A stretch of DNA of 64,000 nt. Origin: Bacillota bacterium (lineage in GTDB: Bacteria > Bacillota > Clostridia > Lachnospirales > Lachnospiraceae). Below, piece after piece: positions 52,541 to 62,788 of this stretch. The stretch spans positions 100,182 through 164,181 of the forward strand of contig JAEWIZ010000027.1 in assembly GCA_023386815.1 (NCBI GenBank), written 5' to 3'. A program made the translations under genes and the position numbers. Positions within the stretch are counted from its first letter, which is position 1. Every line of letters starts with the position of its first letter. The notes beneath the pieces were generated by a model, which was not told the DNA's origin, searched no databases, and was given only the letters and a program-made list of their open reading frames with translations.

Positions 52541-53452
52541 TCAAACTAAACTTTTTCCTGTGACTGTTAAAAACACATCATCCATAGTACCTTGAACTAA
52601 CTCAAAGGATTTGATTTTCTCCTTGATGTGACTTAATACTTCCAGACCGAACATGGAATCGGGTATCGTTACCTGAAGATGATTACTTTTTCTTTCAAAG
52701 GGCAGCTTCGATTCCTGAAGGTATGTTAAAACACCTTCTATATCTTCTGGAACCAGTCTTAACATGTCATGAGCATACTGCTGCTTTAGCTGGGAGGGAC
52801 TACCCTCTGCTACCAATTTACCTGACTCCATAATAGAAATGTACTGAGCTTTAGCTGCCTCTTCCATATAATGAGTTGTAAGAAATACCGTCATCTGCTC
52901 TTCCATTCTTAATCTCTCCATGCTCTCCCATACATTCTGTCTTGTTTGGGGATCAAGACCTGTGGTAGGTTCATCAAGAAATAAGATCTCCGGCTGATTC
53001 ATTAATGCTCGTGCTATTTCACATCTTCTCTTTTGTCCCCCGGATAATTTGCAAAATTGACGTTCTAGTAAATCATGGATCTCTAAAATATTACATACTC
53101 TTTGTAGATTGTTATGAATGGCCTTCTGATCCTTACTATAAAGATTTCCTCGAAGAATTAAGTTTTCCTTTATCGTTAATTTATCGTCCAAGGTATTGTC
53201 CTGAAAAACCACACCTATTTTATTACGAATTAATGAATCCTCCTTACCTAATTGATGTCCACTAATTGTCACCTCTCCCTCACTCCTGGGAAGAAGGGTA
53301 CATAGCATATTTATCGTTGTAGATTTCCCCGCTCCATTCACGCCAAGGAATCCATATAGTTCCCCCCGTTTTACACGAAAGCTGATATTATCAACAGCTT
53401 TTATCTCTCCAAAGTATTTCTTTAACCTCTTTACTTGAATAATATCTTCCAT
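52541..53452 (-). CDS. ABC exporter ATP-binding protein
   Basis: A 303-residue ATPase. Walker A is GVNGAGKST, the signature LSGGQKRRCE, Walker B ILFLDEPTTGLDP and the switch TTHYMEEA. It carries a 70-residue C-terminal extension, as usual for drug-resistance-type DrrA ATPases. The longest frame starts 90 bases earlier, but ATG 53452 with GAGAGGAAG is the natural start (MEDIIQVKRLKKYFG). It is the first gene of a four-gene operon with the permease, LytTR and DUF3021 genes. Confidence 0.92.
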   Translation of the reverse strand: MEDIIQVKRLKKYFGEIKAVDNISFRVKRGELYGFLGVNGAGKSTTINMLCTLLPRSEGEVTISGHQLGKEDSLIRNKIGVVFQDNTLDDKLTIKENLILRGNLYSKDQKAIHNNLQRVCNILEIHDLLERQFCKLSGGQKRRCEIARALMNQPEILFLDEPTTGLDPQTRQNVWESMERLRMEEQMTVFLTTHYMEEAAKAQYISIMESGKLVAEGSPSQLKQQYAHDMLRLVPEDIEGVLTYLQESKLPFERKSNHLQVTIPDSMFGLEVLSHIKEKIKSFELVQGTMDDVFLTVTGKSLV

Positions 53453-53726
53453 CTTTCTTCCTCTCTTTAAAATAGAATACCATTTACCCCTCCTAGCACC
53501 GGTCACCTTTGCTCTATATAACCGTTTGGTTAAGTGGATCACATGTGGTATCTATTGTCTATCGAATAATTTTATCTTTTCTTGAGTGTATAGCCCTTGA
53601 TTACTTATTACAAGACCAACTAAGGTAAGATACATTTTCAATGGGTTAAGTTGTAAGATTTATAATGTATGTTTTATGAATAGTAGTCTTATCATAATAC
53701 AAGTAGCAAAATATATGACTTGTCAT
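53453..53726. other. Intergenic region upstream of the ABC-2 operon
   Basis: No gene of its own is supported here. It must contain the operon promoter on the minus strand, but no clear consensus pair or LytTR repeat could be fixed by eye. Confidence 0.4.
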
Positions 53727-53753
53727 AAAAAAAGCAGTCCTTTCCAGACTGCT
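53727..53753 (-). terminator. Terminator of the RR-HK-GNAT operon
   Basis: AGCAGTC / GACTGCT stem with a 7-nt loop followed on the minus strand by seven T. It lies 170 bp past the GNAT stop codon. Confidence 0.8.
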
Positions 53754-53921
53754 AAGTAATCTATTCTATTTGTCATGTAATTTAAACTTACGTATTTTAA
53801 ACTGACTTCTTTCATTCCTATCACTATTTCATATTTCTTACTAAGGTGTGGATTTCTTATCCTAATGCCAAGTGATTTTGAACTTTAATTATTCTACTAT
53901 TTTAACTTATCTTAACTATAA

Positions 53922-54314
53922 TCACTCTAACCACTGTATAAATGCTGTTTTATCATTACGGTTATACCCGGCTTTTTCATAGAAATTAAGTATATTCTCT
54001 TCCTTTGACCCTGTCATAAGCATAATTTTATAACAGTTATTTTCTGCAGCTATGGATTTTGCATGTTCCAGTAGCATGGTAGCATAACCAAAGTTACGAA
54101 AGGATTTATCCGTAATTACATTCTCAATTAAAGCGTAAGGGCGCTGCTGGTGGGTTAGATTATGAACAACCACAAGGACACAGGATGAAATGATTTTTTC
54201 GTCTATCGTCCCTACTAAGATGTGATGGTTTGGATCCGTTAGTATCTGTAATAACCACACCTTACGTCTTCTTATTAACTCTAACATAATTGACCTGTTG
54301 ATTCCTCTGTACAT
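53922..54314 (-). CDS. GNAT-family N-acetyltransferase
   Basis: A 130-residue acetyltransferase. The acetyl-CoA loop is seen in VITDKSFRNFGYATMLLEHAKSIA (Q/RxxGxG/A variant RNFGYA) and the C-terminal MLMTGSKEENILNFYEKAGYNR is typical. It begins one base after the kinase stop codon, so it is co-translated with the two-component genes. An internal ATG at codon 10 has AGGT upstream and is a possible alternative start. The acceptor substrate is unknown. Confidence 0.85.
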   Translation of the reverse strand: MYRGINRSIMLELIRRRKVWLLQILTDPNHHILVGTIDEKIISSCVLVVVHNLTHQQRPYALIENVITDKSFRNFGYATMLLEHAKSIAAENNCYKIMLMTGSKEENILNFYEKAGYNRNDKTAFIQWLE

Positions 54315-54315
54315 C

Positions 54316-55743
54316 TCATACTCTACGTTTTGGTATTGTTATAATAAAGCTAGTCCCTTTCTTAAATTGAGATCTAACCCTTATTTTACCTGTATGGGCC
54401 AAAATAATTAATTTACCTAAGGAAAGGCCTAATCCATGTCCGCCAATATTCTGATTACGTACATAATCAGAGCGATAAAAACGATCAAAAATATGATCAA
54501 GATCCTTTTGTGTCATACCAATTCCCGTATCCTGGACAGTAATAATACAATCCTCATTAACCTTCTCACATTTAATGGTAACGGTATCACCATCCCTCGA
54601 ATACTTAACCGCATTATCAATGAAGATACGAACTGCCTGCTTTAATGCCTGTTCATCTCCGTAAACCATAATATTTTCCGTCACAGAACTCTCTATCACG
54701 CGATTCGCAGCTACCAGCTTTGTTTCCTTAACCATATCCTCCACTAACTTACTCATATTAAAATTCTTTTTAATTAGCTTTAAGGTTTTTTTATCATGCC
54801 TCGATAAAAACAAGAGCTTCTCAACTAAGTCCTGCATTGACCTGGCTTCATTTTGAATGGCTTCAATGGACTCATGAAGTATCTCCGGATCTTTGGCTCC
54901 CCACCGATTTAATAGATTTGCATAGCCCTGTATTACTGCAATTGGGGTACGAAGTTCATGTGAGGCATCTGATACGAATTGTTTTTGGCTCTCATAAGAG
55001 GTCTCAATACGGTCTAACATGGCATTAATGACATTCGCTAAATCCTTTAGTTCATTCTTTGTTCCCTCTACATTCAGCCGTTCACTATGAAGATTATTTA
55101 CAGTCAGTCGATTCGCTGTTGCTGACATGACCCGGACTGGTTCAAACAACTTAATATCACTTTGTTTACCCTTGCGTATTACTAAATATATGATTAATAG
55201 ATATAGCAATGTAATCTTCCAGGCTAAGTCAAGGCACTTTAAGTAACTGTCTGATAAATCATATCGAAACTGAGCTACATAAGCTCTACCACCAATCAAA
55301 AACTCTCTTTGACTTTTTACAATCAATATGTTTAAGTTACTCTGCCACTCATAATGAATCCCAAACGTAAATTTTTTGTTATCATACAGATCGTTCTCAC
55401 AATCCTTGTAGTAATCAACATAGGTATCTTTCTCTAATATTCTTACGGTAAGCCCTTGATCCAAGTAGGGATTAAATACCTGTCCTCCCTCTTCTTTTAC
55501 TATGTTAGACACGAGGGTATCTGCCATTCGATCAAAATTTGTCTTCTCTGAATACATGTAAATAAGAAAAAAGCCAACAATAAACAAAATTCCATGGGTC
55601 AACAACAGCTTGCAGTAAGCCATCGAGATTCGAAAAGCCATAGAAAATCGCAAGCTTCCCAACCACTTCTCTTTTTTTCTTCTAAAAGGGAGGACAATTT
55701 TTCTTAAGATATTACGAATTAGTTCTACTAACTGTTCTTTCAC
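54316..55743 (-). CDS. Membrane sensor histidine kinase (EnvZ/PhoR-like)
   Basis: A 475-residue sensor kinase. It has a membrane segment at about 35-62, an extracytoplasmic sensor of about 110 residues, a second segment at about 170-188 and HAMP to about 250. The HisKA box is VSDASHELRTPIAVIQGY; ATPase boxes are IDNAVKYS, VQDTGIGM and GGHGLGLSLGK. GTG 55743 has AGGGGAGGGGAG upstream and is chosen over an ATG 60 bases earlier that has none. It follows its response regulator gene by 96 bp. Confidence 0.9.
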   Translation of the reverse strand: MKEQLVELIRNILRKIVLPFRRKKEKWLGSLRFSMAFRISMAYCKLLLTHGILFIVGFFLIYMYSEKTNFDRMADTLVSNIVKEEGGQVFNPYLDQGLTVRILEKDTYVDYYKDCENDLYDNKKFTFGIHYEWQSNLNILIVKSQREFLIGGRAYVAQFRYDLSDSYLKCLDLAWKITLLYLLIIYLVIRKGKQSDIKLFEPVRVMSATANRLTVNNLHSERLNVEGTKNELKDLANVINAMLDRIETSYESQKQFVSDASHELRTPIAVIQGYANLLNRWGAKDPEILHESIEAIQNEARSMQDLVEKLLFLSRHDKKTLKLIKKNFNMSKLVEDMVKETKLVAANRVIESSVTENIMVYGDEQALKQAVRIFIDNAVKYSRDGDTVTIKCEKVNEDCIITVQDTGIGMTQKDLDHIFDRFYRSDYVRNQNIGGHGLGLSLGKLIILAHTGKIRVRSQFKKGTSFIITIPKRRV

Positions 55744-55839
55744 AGCTCCCCTCCCCTTCCTGTAGATTACGAAATTAGTATTAATAAGGTATGAGCAGTA
55801 CAAGGAAATATTTTATGATCTTACTCCTTATTATGTCAC

Positions 55840-56520
55840 TTAATCTTTAATGATATAACCAACACCTCTAACGGTTGAGATTAAATGAACTCCATACTTT
55901 TCATCAATTTTTTGTCTTAAATATCGGATATAGACATCCACTACATTGGTATCACCAAAGTACTCATAGTCCCAAACGTTGTTCAAGAGTTGCTCTCTAG
56001 TCAGTGCAATATTTTTGTTACGAATTAAATACTCTAACAACTCATATTCCTTTTTTGTAAGAACAAGCTCCTCTTCACCAAAAAAGGCAGTATGGCTCGC
56101 CAAATTCAAGATCACTTCGCCAACCTGAAGTTTATCCAGCTTTGTCTCAGCCATGGTATTCTTAACACGATTTAATGCTACACGAATTCGTGCTAATAAT
56201 TCCTCAATAGCAAAGGGCTTCGTCATATAGTCATCTGCTCCCATATCAAGACCTGCAACCTTATCTGTTACATCATCCTTAGCAGTGAGCATAATTATTG
56301 GTAGCTTAGACTCTAATCGAATCCTTCTGCATACCTCAATTCCACTAAGTCCAGGCAGCATGATATCAAGTACAACCAGATCAACCTCATCTCTTAATGC
56401 TTTCTCTAACCCTGTTCTTCCGTCCCCGGCTACGATAACCTCATACCCTTCGTGTTTCAATTCTAATTCTAAGAATCTTGCAATTTTTGCTTCGTCTTCA
56501 ACAATTAATATTTTAGCCAC
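55840..56520 (-). CDS. OmpR-family response regulator
   Basis: A 226-residue regulator with a receiver (KILIVEDEAKIARF, DLVVLDIMLPG with phospho-Asp, IIMLTAKDD, KPFAIEELLARIR) and a winged-helix effector domain (LTKKEYELLEYLIRN, VVDVYIRYLRQKID, STVRGVGYII). GTG 56520 is the start because AGGAGG lies nine bases before it; a GTG 18 bases upstream overlaps that site. It forms a pair with the kinase gene downstream; the target genes are unknown. Confidence 0.93.
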   Translation of the reverse strand: MAKILIVEDEAKIARFLELELKHEGYEVIVAGDGRTGLEKALRDEVDLVVLDIMLPGLSGIEVCRRIRLESKLPIIMLTAKDDVTDKVAGLDMGADDYMTKPFAIEELLARIRVALNRVKNTMAETKLDKLQVGEVILNLASHTAFFGEEELVLTKKEYELLEYLIRNKNIALTREQLLNNVWDYEYFGDTNVVDVYIRYLRQKIDEKYGVHLISTVRGVGYIIKD

Positions 56521-56964
56521 AAAACCCTTCCTCCTCACCGTTCATTTCAACTCTGCTTCCATTGTATCGGTTCGAATCTTTTTTTTCAATATCTGTATAT
56601 TAAAATTATATTAGAAATGAGCATATCAAATAAGAGCCAGCTATCCTGGCTCCTATTCGAATCATTCTATCTTCCCGCAAAAATGCGACCCGTCATGTAA
56701 TCAGGCTTCCCATTCCTGAATACATGCTGCTAACATAAGTTTTCTTAAAAAATACTTTGTTAAGCTTGTTAAAACAATATCATACTAACACATACTTGAC
56801 AATATCCATAGGGTATTTCTTATCTGATTTTAATAAATGAACATGCAGTGAAGTGGTGGAATTCAAATGAATCCCACTCCCTACTATTGACAAAGAACCA
56901 TAATATAAAAACCTCTAACTATGGATAGACCATATAATTAGAGGTTTATATTATATATTAATGA
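56521..56964. other. Intergenic region between the two-component operon and tkt
   Basis: It holds the promoter of the regulator operon (not resolved by eye) and the tkt terminator at 56910-56946. The rest is A/T-rich with no gene, repeat or RNA motif that I recognise. Confidence 0.5.
56910..56946 (-). terminator. Terminator after transketolase
   Basis: AACCTCTAA.TATGG / CCATA..TTAGAGGTT stem, followed on the minus strand by TTTTATATT, 19 bp past the tkt stop codon. Confidence 0.8.
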
Positions 56965-58947
56965 TTATAGAATACTTTTCACGGCCTTAACTACATTTTC
57001 TGTAGTGAAACCAAATTTCTTAAACAGAACGCCTGCCGGAGCAGATGCACCGAAGCCCTTCATAGTTACAGTAGTTCCGTCTAAACCAACATACTTGCCC
57101 CAACCAAAATCAGCGCCAGCTTCCACTGCAACTCTTGCTCTTACATTCTTAGGAAGTATGCTTTCCTTGTATTCTGCTGACTGAGCTTCAAATAAATCCA
57201 TGGAAGGTATACTTACCACTCTTACATCAACGCCCTCTTTCTCCAGTTCAACCTGAGCATTAATACCAAGCTCCACTTCAGATCCGCTTGCCATAATAAT
57301 TGCATCCGGTACATCCTTCTTGGAAGCTGATACGATATAACCACCCTTTAAGGCTTCCTTTGAGGAACCAGCTAACTGAGGGAGATTTTGACGGGTAAGA
57401 ACCAAAGCCGTAGGAGTTTTGGTGGAAGTAATTGCATAATACCAAGCTGCCGCGCACTCTGTTGCATCAGCAGGTCTAAATACAGTAAAGTTAGGCATAG
57501 CACGAAGCATTGCCAATTGCTCAATTGGCTCATGAGTCGGTCCATCTTCACCAACACCGATACTATCATGTGTCAATACATAGGTGAGTGGCAGTCCCAT
57601 TAATGCAGACAGTCTTGCCATTGGTTTAACATAATCGCTAAATACAAAGAATGTGGATACATAAGCACGTAAGCCTCCGTGAAGCGCTAAACCGTTACCC
57701 ATTGCAGCCATTGCTAATTCTCTTACACCGAAGTGCAGATTACGTCCTGCATAATCATCCTTTGAGAAATCTCCCATATCATTCATATAGGTTTTCGTGG
57801 AAGGTGCAAGATCTGCAGATCCTCCAATAAAGCTTGGAAGATAATTCTTAATTCTATTAATCATAATACCGGATAGATTTCTAGTAGCATCCGGCTTATC
57901 AGCGTATGCCCAGAATTCTTCCTTATCCATTAAATCCTTAGCAGCATCTACATCATGATGTTGATCCCATAATGTCTTCAACTCAGGATATTCTTTGCAA
58001 TAGTTAGCAAACATTTCATTCCATGCAGCTTCTGCTTTTGCACCTTCTGCTGCCAGTGCTCTATAATTCTCATACACTTCTTCAGGAACATGGAAAGCTT
58101 CGTGACTTGGCCAGCCTAGTTTTTCCTTCATCGCAATTACATTATCTGCACCTAGAGGTTCGCCATGAGCACTTGCTTTACCTTCCTTAGGACTTCCAAA
58201 ACCAATTTGTGTTTTAACTGTAATCATGGATGGTCTTGATAAATCCGCTTTCGCAGCTTCAATTGCTTTCGCTATTTCATCCAAATCATTACCGTCTTCT
58301 ACAACTAATGTCTGGAAGCCGAAAGCATCAAAACGCTTTTGAACATCTTCGGTAAATGCAATGTCGGTGCTACCTTCGATTGAAATTTTATTACTATCAT
58401 AAAATACGATTAACTTACCTAATCCAAGGGTACCAGCAAGTGACATTGCTTCTGAGGTAATACCCTCCATCATACAACCATCGCCGCCAAGTACATAGGT
58501 ATAATGATCAACTACCGGATATCCTTCTTTGTTGAATTTAGCTGCCAGATGTGCTTCACCCATTGCCATACCAACAGCCATTGCCATACCTGCACCAAGA
58601 GGGCCTGTGGTAGCTTCTACACCAACCGTATGACCATACTCCGGATGACCTGGTGTCAAGGAATCTTCCTGTCTGAAGTTTGCTAAATCTTCTGCTTTCA
58701 GCCCATATCCGAATAAATGTAATAAGGAATAAAGTAACATAGATCCATGTCCGCCAGATAGAACGAAACGATCTCTGTTGTCCCATTTCGGATTTGCTGG
58801 ATTATGCTTCATATGCTTTGCCCATAATTCATAAGCCATTGCTGCTGCACCGAGCGGTAAACCAGGATGTCCGGAATTAGCCTTTTGTACGCCATCAGCG
58901 GATAATACTCTTATGGCATTCACTGACATTGTATCAATATTCTTCAT
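56965..58947 (-). CDS. tkt: Transketolase
   Basis: A 660-residue thiamine-diphosphate enzyme of the non-oxidative pentose phosphate pathway. GDGCMMEGITSEAMSLAG is the TPP-binding motif; SANSGHPGLPLGAA is near the N terminus, seen as KANSGHPGLPLG; the C-terminal ARVAVEAGADFGWGKYVG matches the family. The ATG with GGAGGAAAAA is used; the longer frame's ATG overlaps that ribosome site. It follows the transaldolase gene by 115 bp, so both act on the same sugar-phosphate pool, as expected in a xylose-using anaerobe. Confidence 0.96.
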   Translation of the reverse strand: MKNIDTMSVNAIRVLSADGVQKANSGHPGLPLGAAAMAYELWAKHMKHNPANPKWDNRDRFVLSGGHGSMLLYSLLHLFGYGLKAEDLANFRQEDSLTPGHPEYGHTVGVEATTGPLGAGMAMAVGMAMGEAHLAAKFNKEGYPVVDHYTYVLGGDGCMMEGITSEAMSLAGTLGLGKLIVFYDSNKISIEGSTDIAFTEDVQKRFDAFGFQTLVVEDGNDLDEIAKAIEAAKADLSRPSMITVKTQIGFGSPKEGKASAHGEPLGADNVIAMKEKLGWPSHEAFHVPEEVYENYRALAAEGAKAEAAWNEMFANYCKEYPELKTLWDQHHDVDAAKDLMDKEEFWAYADKPDATRNLSGIMINRIKNYLPSFIGGSADLAPSTKTYMNDMGDFSKDDYAGRNLHFGVRELAMAAMGNGLALHGGLRAYVSTFFVFSDYVKPMARLSALMGLPLTYVLTHDSIGVGEDGPTHEPIEQLAMLRAMPNFTVFRPADATECAAAWYYAITSTKTPTALVLTRQNLPQLAGSSKEALKGGYIVSASKKDVPDAIIMASGSEVELGINAQVELEKEGVDVRVVSIPSMDLFEAQSAEYKESILPKNVRARVAVEAGADFGWGKYVGLDGTTVTMKGFGASAPAGVLFKKFGFTTENVVKAVKSIL

Positions 58948-58989
58948 TTTTTCCTCCATTCAGCCGCATTGCGGCAATAACATTTTGAA

Positions 58990-59007
58990 AAGGCCCTGAC
59001 GAGCCTT
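58990..59007 (-). terminator. Weak hairpin between tal and tkt
   Basis: AAGGC / GCCTT stem with TTTTC after it on the minus strand. A neighbouring GCCGC/GCGGC hairpin lies at about 58964-58976. Together they may lower tkt relative to tal expression. Confidence 0.35.
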
Positions 59008-59062
59008 CTCATATCCATAACAAATGAATTTGACTATTAATTCATTTGATTTATTATCAATT

Positions 59063-59716
59063 TTATTCTCCAAATGCTGCTTTATAGTCCTGAATAAATT
59101 TCTCAATTCCAGATGTTGTTAAAGGATGTTTTGTAGCTTGTTCAATTACACTGTAAGGAACAGTAGCAATATCAGCACCAGCAAGTGCACACTCTGTAAT
59201 ATGAACTACATTACGGATACTTGCAGCAATAATTTCTGTTTTAATATCAAAGGTACGGAAAATCTGTACAATCGTATCGATTAAATCAGTACCTGGCATA
59301 GAAATATCATCAAGACGACCAACAAAAGGTGATACATAAGTTGCACCAGCTCTAGCTGCCAAAAGTGCCTGATTTGCTGAGAAAATTAATGTAACATTTG
59401 TTTTGATACCTTCACTGGAAAGAATCTTTGTAGCTTTTAACCCTTCTAATGTCATAGGAATTTTAACTACCATATTAGGATGTAATTTGGCAATCTCTCT
59501 ACCTTCTGCAACCATATCTTCTGCTTTTACAGTAGTAGCCTTAACTTCACCGCTGATCGGTCCATCAACAAGGCTAGTAATCTCCTTAATTACATCTTCC
59601 AGTTTTTTGCCTTCCTTAGCAATTAAGGATGGATTGGTGGTTACACCGCAAATGACACCCAGTTCACTTGCCTTCTTAATTTCTTCTACATTTGCCGTAT
59701 CTAGAAACAGCTTCAT
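59063..59716 (-). CDS. tal: Transaldolase (TalC/Fsa-like)
   Basis: A 217-residue small-type transaldolase. MKLFLDTANVEEIKKA, the GVTTNPSLIAKEG loop, the Schiff-base lysine in NMVVKIPMT and YVSPFVGRLDDI are all present. It transfers dihydroxyacetone units in the non-oxidative pentose phosphate pathway; fructose-6-phosphate aldolase activity cannot be excluded on sequence. GGGAGG precedes the ATG. It is the first gene of the tal-tkt operon. Confidence 0.93.
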   Translation of the reverse strand: MKLFLDTANVEEIKKASELGVICGVTTNPSLIAKEGKKLEDVIKEITSLVDGPISGEVKATTVKAEDMVAEGREIAKLHPNMVVKIPMTLEGLKATKILSSEGIKTNVTLIFSANQALLAARAGATYVSPFVGRLDDISMPGTDLIDTIVQIFRTFDIKTEIIAASIRNVVHITECALAGADIATVPYSVIEQATKHPLTTSGIEKFIQDYKAAFGE

Positions 59717-59981
59717 AAATAAAAACCTCCCTTGGACTAAGACTTAATCCAGCTGCCACAACCAAAACTGCCTGCAACAACTGATTAAGAAATGTCTTTT
59801 TCATTAAAAATTAATGGTTTATAGGAGTGTCCATATTAATTCCGCCCCCCGGTTCTAGGAAAATAACTTTTCCTATCGGTTTAACAAAGACCCAGCTTAT
59901 ATAAGCATAACTCCATTTATCAAAAAGTCAGATATACTGCCTTTTAGATCGAGTTTTATTGTGTTAACACATACCTCATTA

Positions 59982-60010
59982 ACTATACAATAAAATAAAC
60001 AAGATTTCAA
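59982..60010 (-). promoter_or_regulatory. Promoter of the tal-tkt operon
   Basis: TTGAAA and TATAGT with a 17-bp spacer on the minus strand, about 265 bp before tal. The long leader (59717-59975) holds a GGGGGG stretch and short frames but no recognisable riboswitch. Confidence 0.6.
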
Positions 60011-60059
60011 TTGGCAAATTAAACACACATTTATTATAACAAAATCAAAAAATGCTTAC

Positions 60060-62285
60060 TTAGTCAATAACATCCAGATTAAAATATAGTTCCTCAAACT
60101 GCTGAACCGGCATAGGCTTTGCATAATAATAGCCTTGAATAATATCACATCCCACATGGCATAAAAAATCAACCTGTTCCTTTGTTTCAATGCACTCTGC
60201 TACCACTTTCATGTGAAGATCCTTAGCCATGGTAATGGTATTTCTAATTACCGTTAGTCCTCTTTCAACCTCATCCGTCATTCGGAATAGCTCACCATCA
60301 AGTTTAACAACATCTAAAGGCAGATCCTTAAGTGAGTTTAAGGATGAATATCCTGCACCAAAATCATCCATGGACACTATAAACCCATACTCTCTCAGTT
60401 GTGTAACTGTCAGAATCATCATCTGCTTATTTTGTAAAAATGCACTTTCTGTAAGCTCCAACTCCACATAATAATGCGGTACATCATACTGATCCACAAT
60501 ATCTTTAATTACATCAGCTAACTGAGGATTTGCAAAATGAAGCCTGGATATATTTACTGATATTGGTATTGGCTCATAACCTAACTTAATCCAATTTCGA
60601 ATTATTGCACACACTTTCTTTAACATATAATAATCAAGCTCAGTAATAAAGCCATTTTTCTCAAAAACCGGTATAAAATTACTTGGCGAAATAATTCTGC
60701 CACTGCTTTTACACCAACGAACCAAGGCCTCTGCTCCATGAATCATCTCTTCCATAGGTGAGAACTTTGGCTGCAGGTAGACATGAAATTCTTCATTCTC
60801 AAGAGCCTCATTCATTGACCGTTCAATCTCTTCTTCCTCCAATAAACGATCACGGGCTGCATCGTCAAAGAATGCTATAATTCCCTTTGTACTTCCTTTT
60901 ATATTATTCTTAGCAATACTAGAAAACTCGCCCATATGGTCAATAGAATCCTGACGCTCGGTTATATGGTAAATTCCATAATATATTTTAGTACTACTTG
61001 TAAATTTAAGATTATGGAGTCTATGATCAAGATCATAAATCCTATCTACCAGCTCGTCGTTCTCATGAAAGGATGTCATGATATAGAATTGATCTGCAGC
61101 ATACCTGGTATATGGCTCTCCCGGTCTAGACCACTTTTTAATGACATTATAAATATCTTTGAGGATTTCATCTCCTTTTTGGTATCCATAAGCATCATTT
61201 ATTACTTTAAAACGGTTAATATCAAAATTGATCACAGCATACTTTCTTCTTTGGAACAATTTACTATTCAAAATTTTGTTCGCAGTAAGCCGGAACTTAT
61301 ACCAATTATCCCCTCCTGTAACCGGATCTAAATACATCATTTTTACAAGCTTATTATCCGCATTCCGTTGGAAAATAATCAATAAAGCAATAAGAAGTGT
61401 AGTTCCTAGTGTTATGAATATCCACATTAAGTTGGTAAGTCTAAGAATATCCTTCATTAGTGGGCTAATAACATTAGGTCTGCCTACTAATATTGACCAA
61501 TCTTTCATTCCAAGCTTAACTTCATCCCAGACATATGCATAACTACTTTCTTTATTATTAAACAATAAATCTTTTAGCTGGATTGTGTTCAATATATTCT
61601 TTTTATCTTTTAGAAAATATCCATTAGAAGTAACCGCATTATAGTTAAACTCTAAAATATTAGTATCTTGAACATATCCAATTAATTCCCGATTTGCGTT
61701 AAGTATATATATCAGAGTTCCATCCTTGGTTTCACTTTCAAATAGCTCTTGTTTACTAAGTTTTGGACCCAATTTAGCTACTAATGCTCCAATGCAAACT
61801 TGATTTTCCACAATAGGCACTGCGAAGAGTGTGACAGGAATATTTTTAGAGGTATATAAGATAGTATCCCCTGAAACTATTTCACCTGTTTTTACTTTTA
61901 AAAAATAGTTCTCATCAGAGATATCAATTTTTTCATTAAAAATATTGTATCCGACACCGTTGATATCAACAATGGCTAGATCCACATAATTCTTTTCCTC
62001 TGCTATAATAGGCAGAATCGTATTGATTTCCTTACTACTTACTTTTCCTGTCTGGGCGATAAGATTGGCTGATACTTTTAGATAGTTAATATTATTTTCA
62101 TATTCTTGTTTCATTAAAGTGGCTATATTCCTTGTAAGGGAATTATATGTATCCAATTTTTCTTCATAACTGTATCGTGCCATATGATCCATATGATATA
62201 GGCCTATGCCTACTGAAGCAAGTATACACAATATTGCAAATAATATCACTGGTGATGTTCTACTCTTTTGTACATTAAAACTCAT
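60060..62285 (-). CDS. Membrane GGDEF-EAL protein, probable c-di-GMP phosphodiesterase
   Basis: A 741-residue protein. Two membrane segments (about 13-32 and 280-300) frame an extracytoplasmic Cache-like sensor. A GGDEF domain follows (about 330-470), but the active-site motif is AADQF instead of GGDEF, so cyclase activity is unlikely. The EAL domain (about 485-741) keeps GAEALVRW, the metal ligands in DDFGAGYSSLNSL and KLDGELF, so it should degrade c-di-GMP. The start ATG 62285 has AGGAG seven bases upstream; a frame five codons longer overlaps that site. c-di-GMP could control the flagella and tad pilus in this window. Confidence 0.88.
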   Translation of the reverse strand: MSFNVQKSRTSPVILFAILCILASVGIGLYHMDHMARYSYEEKLDTYNSLTRNIATLMKQEYENNINYLKVSANLIAQTGKVSSKEINTILPIIAEEKNYVDLAIVDINGVGYNIFNEKIDISDENYFLKVKTGEIVSGDTILYTSKNIPVTLFAVPIVENQVCIGALVAKLGPKLSKQELFESETKDGTLIYILNANRELIGYVQDTNILEFNYNAVTSNGYFLKDKKNILNTIQLKDLLFNNKESSYAYVWDEVKLGMKDWSILVGRPNVISPLMKDILRLTNLMWIFITLGTTLLIALLIIFQRNADNKLVKMMYLDPVTGGDNWYKFRLTANKILNSKLFQRRKYAVINFDINRFKVINDAYGYQKGDEILKDIYNVIKKWSRPGEPYTRYAADQFYIMTSFHENDELVDRIYDLDHRLHNLKFTSSTKIYYGIYHITERQDSIDHMGEFSSIAKNNIKGSTKGIIAFFDDAARDRLLEEEEIERSMNEALENEEFHVYLQPKFSPMEEMIHGAEALVRWCKSSGRIISPSNFIPVFEKNGFITELDYYMLKKVCAIIRNWIKLGYEPIPISVNISRLHFANPQLADVIKDIVDQYDVPHYYVELELTESAFLQNKQMMILTVTQLREYGFIVSMDDFGAGYSSLNSLKDLPLDVVKLDGELFRMTDEVERGLTVIRNTITMAKDLHMKVVAECIETKEQVDFLCHVGCDIIQGYYYAKPMPVQQFEELYFNLDVID

Positions 62286-62513
62286 TAGGTTTCTCCTCAT
62301 TGGTCAATTCTATGGTCAGACATTTTCTATCCTTGTAACTTTTTAAAACAAACTTAAAAGATCAACCATTTAGTAAAATACAGACTACTTTTTCTTTACT
62401 CATTTTAAATTAACCTTTATTATCATACACCAGCTCTTGTACATTTGTCAAAATATCTTGTACGCTATTGAATTTAATACCGTATTATAAATAGTACCTA
62501 TGATATTTAGACA

Positions 62514-62540
62514 TAAAAAAAAGACCTATCTTTAGGTCTT
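62514..62540 (-). terminator. Terminator of the rRNA-tRNA operon
   Basis: AAGACCTA-AAGA-TAGGTCTT stem followed by a run of T on the minus strand, directly after the last tRNA gene. Confidence 0.88.
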
Positions 62541-62545
62541 TCCAA

Positions 62546-62618
62546 TGAGACATCCGGGATTCGAACCCGGGACACCATGATTAAAAGTCATGTGCTCTAC
62601 CGACTGAGCTAATATCCC
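62546..62618 (-). tRNA. tRNA-Lys (anticodon TTT)
   Basis: 73 nt; acceptor GGGATAT/ATGTCTC with A discriminator; anticodon loop CTTTTAA; T-arm GGGTTCGAATCCC. No encoded CCA. Confidence 0.97.
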
Positions 62619-62637
62619 ATGCTTAGTCAAAGCAAAA

Positions 62638-62710
<73 letters not shown>

Positions 62711-62788
62711 AAGGTCAAAATCGCTTTCCAAAATTATGTATTTCTTCATTATGGACTACGAAATTATTCAGTTAGTAATGCATTACAA

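Noticed and set aside
59717..59830. Short leader peptides before transaldolase (7 and 42 codons)
   Set aside because: The 7-codon frame has a G-rich stretch upstream but no regulatory hairpin or terminator follows; the 42-codon frame has no SD and overlaps tal.
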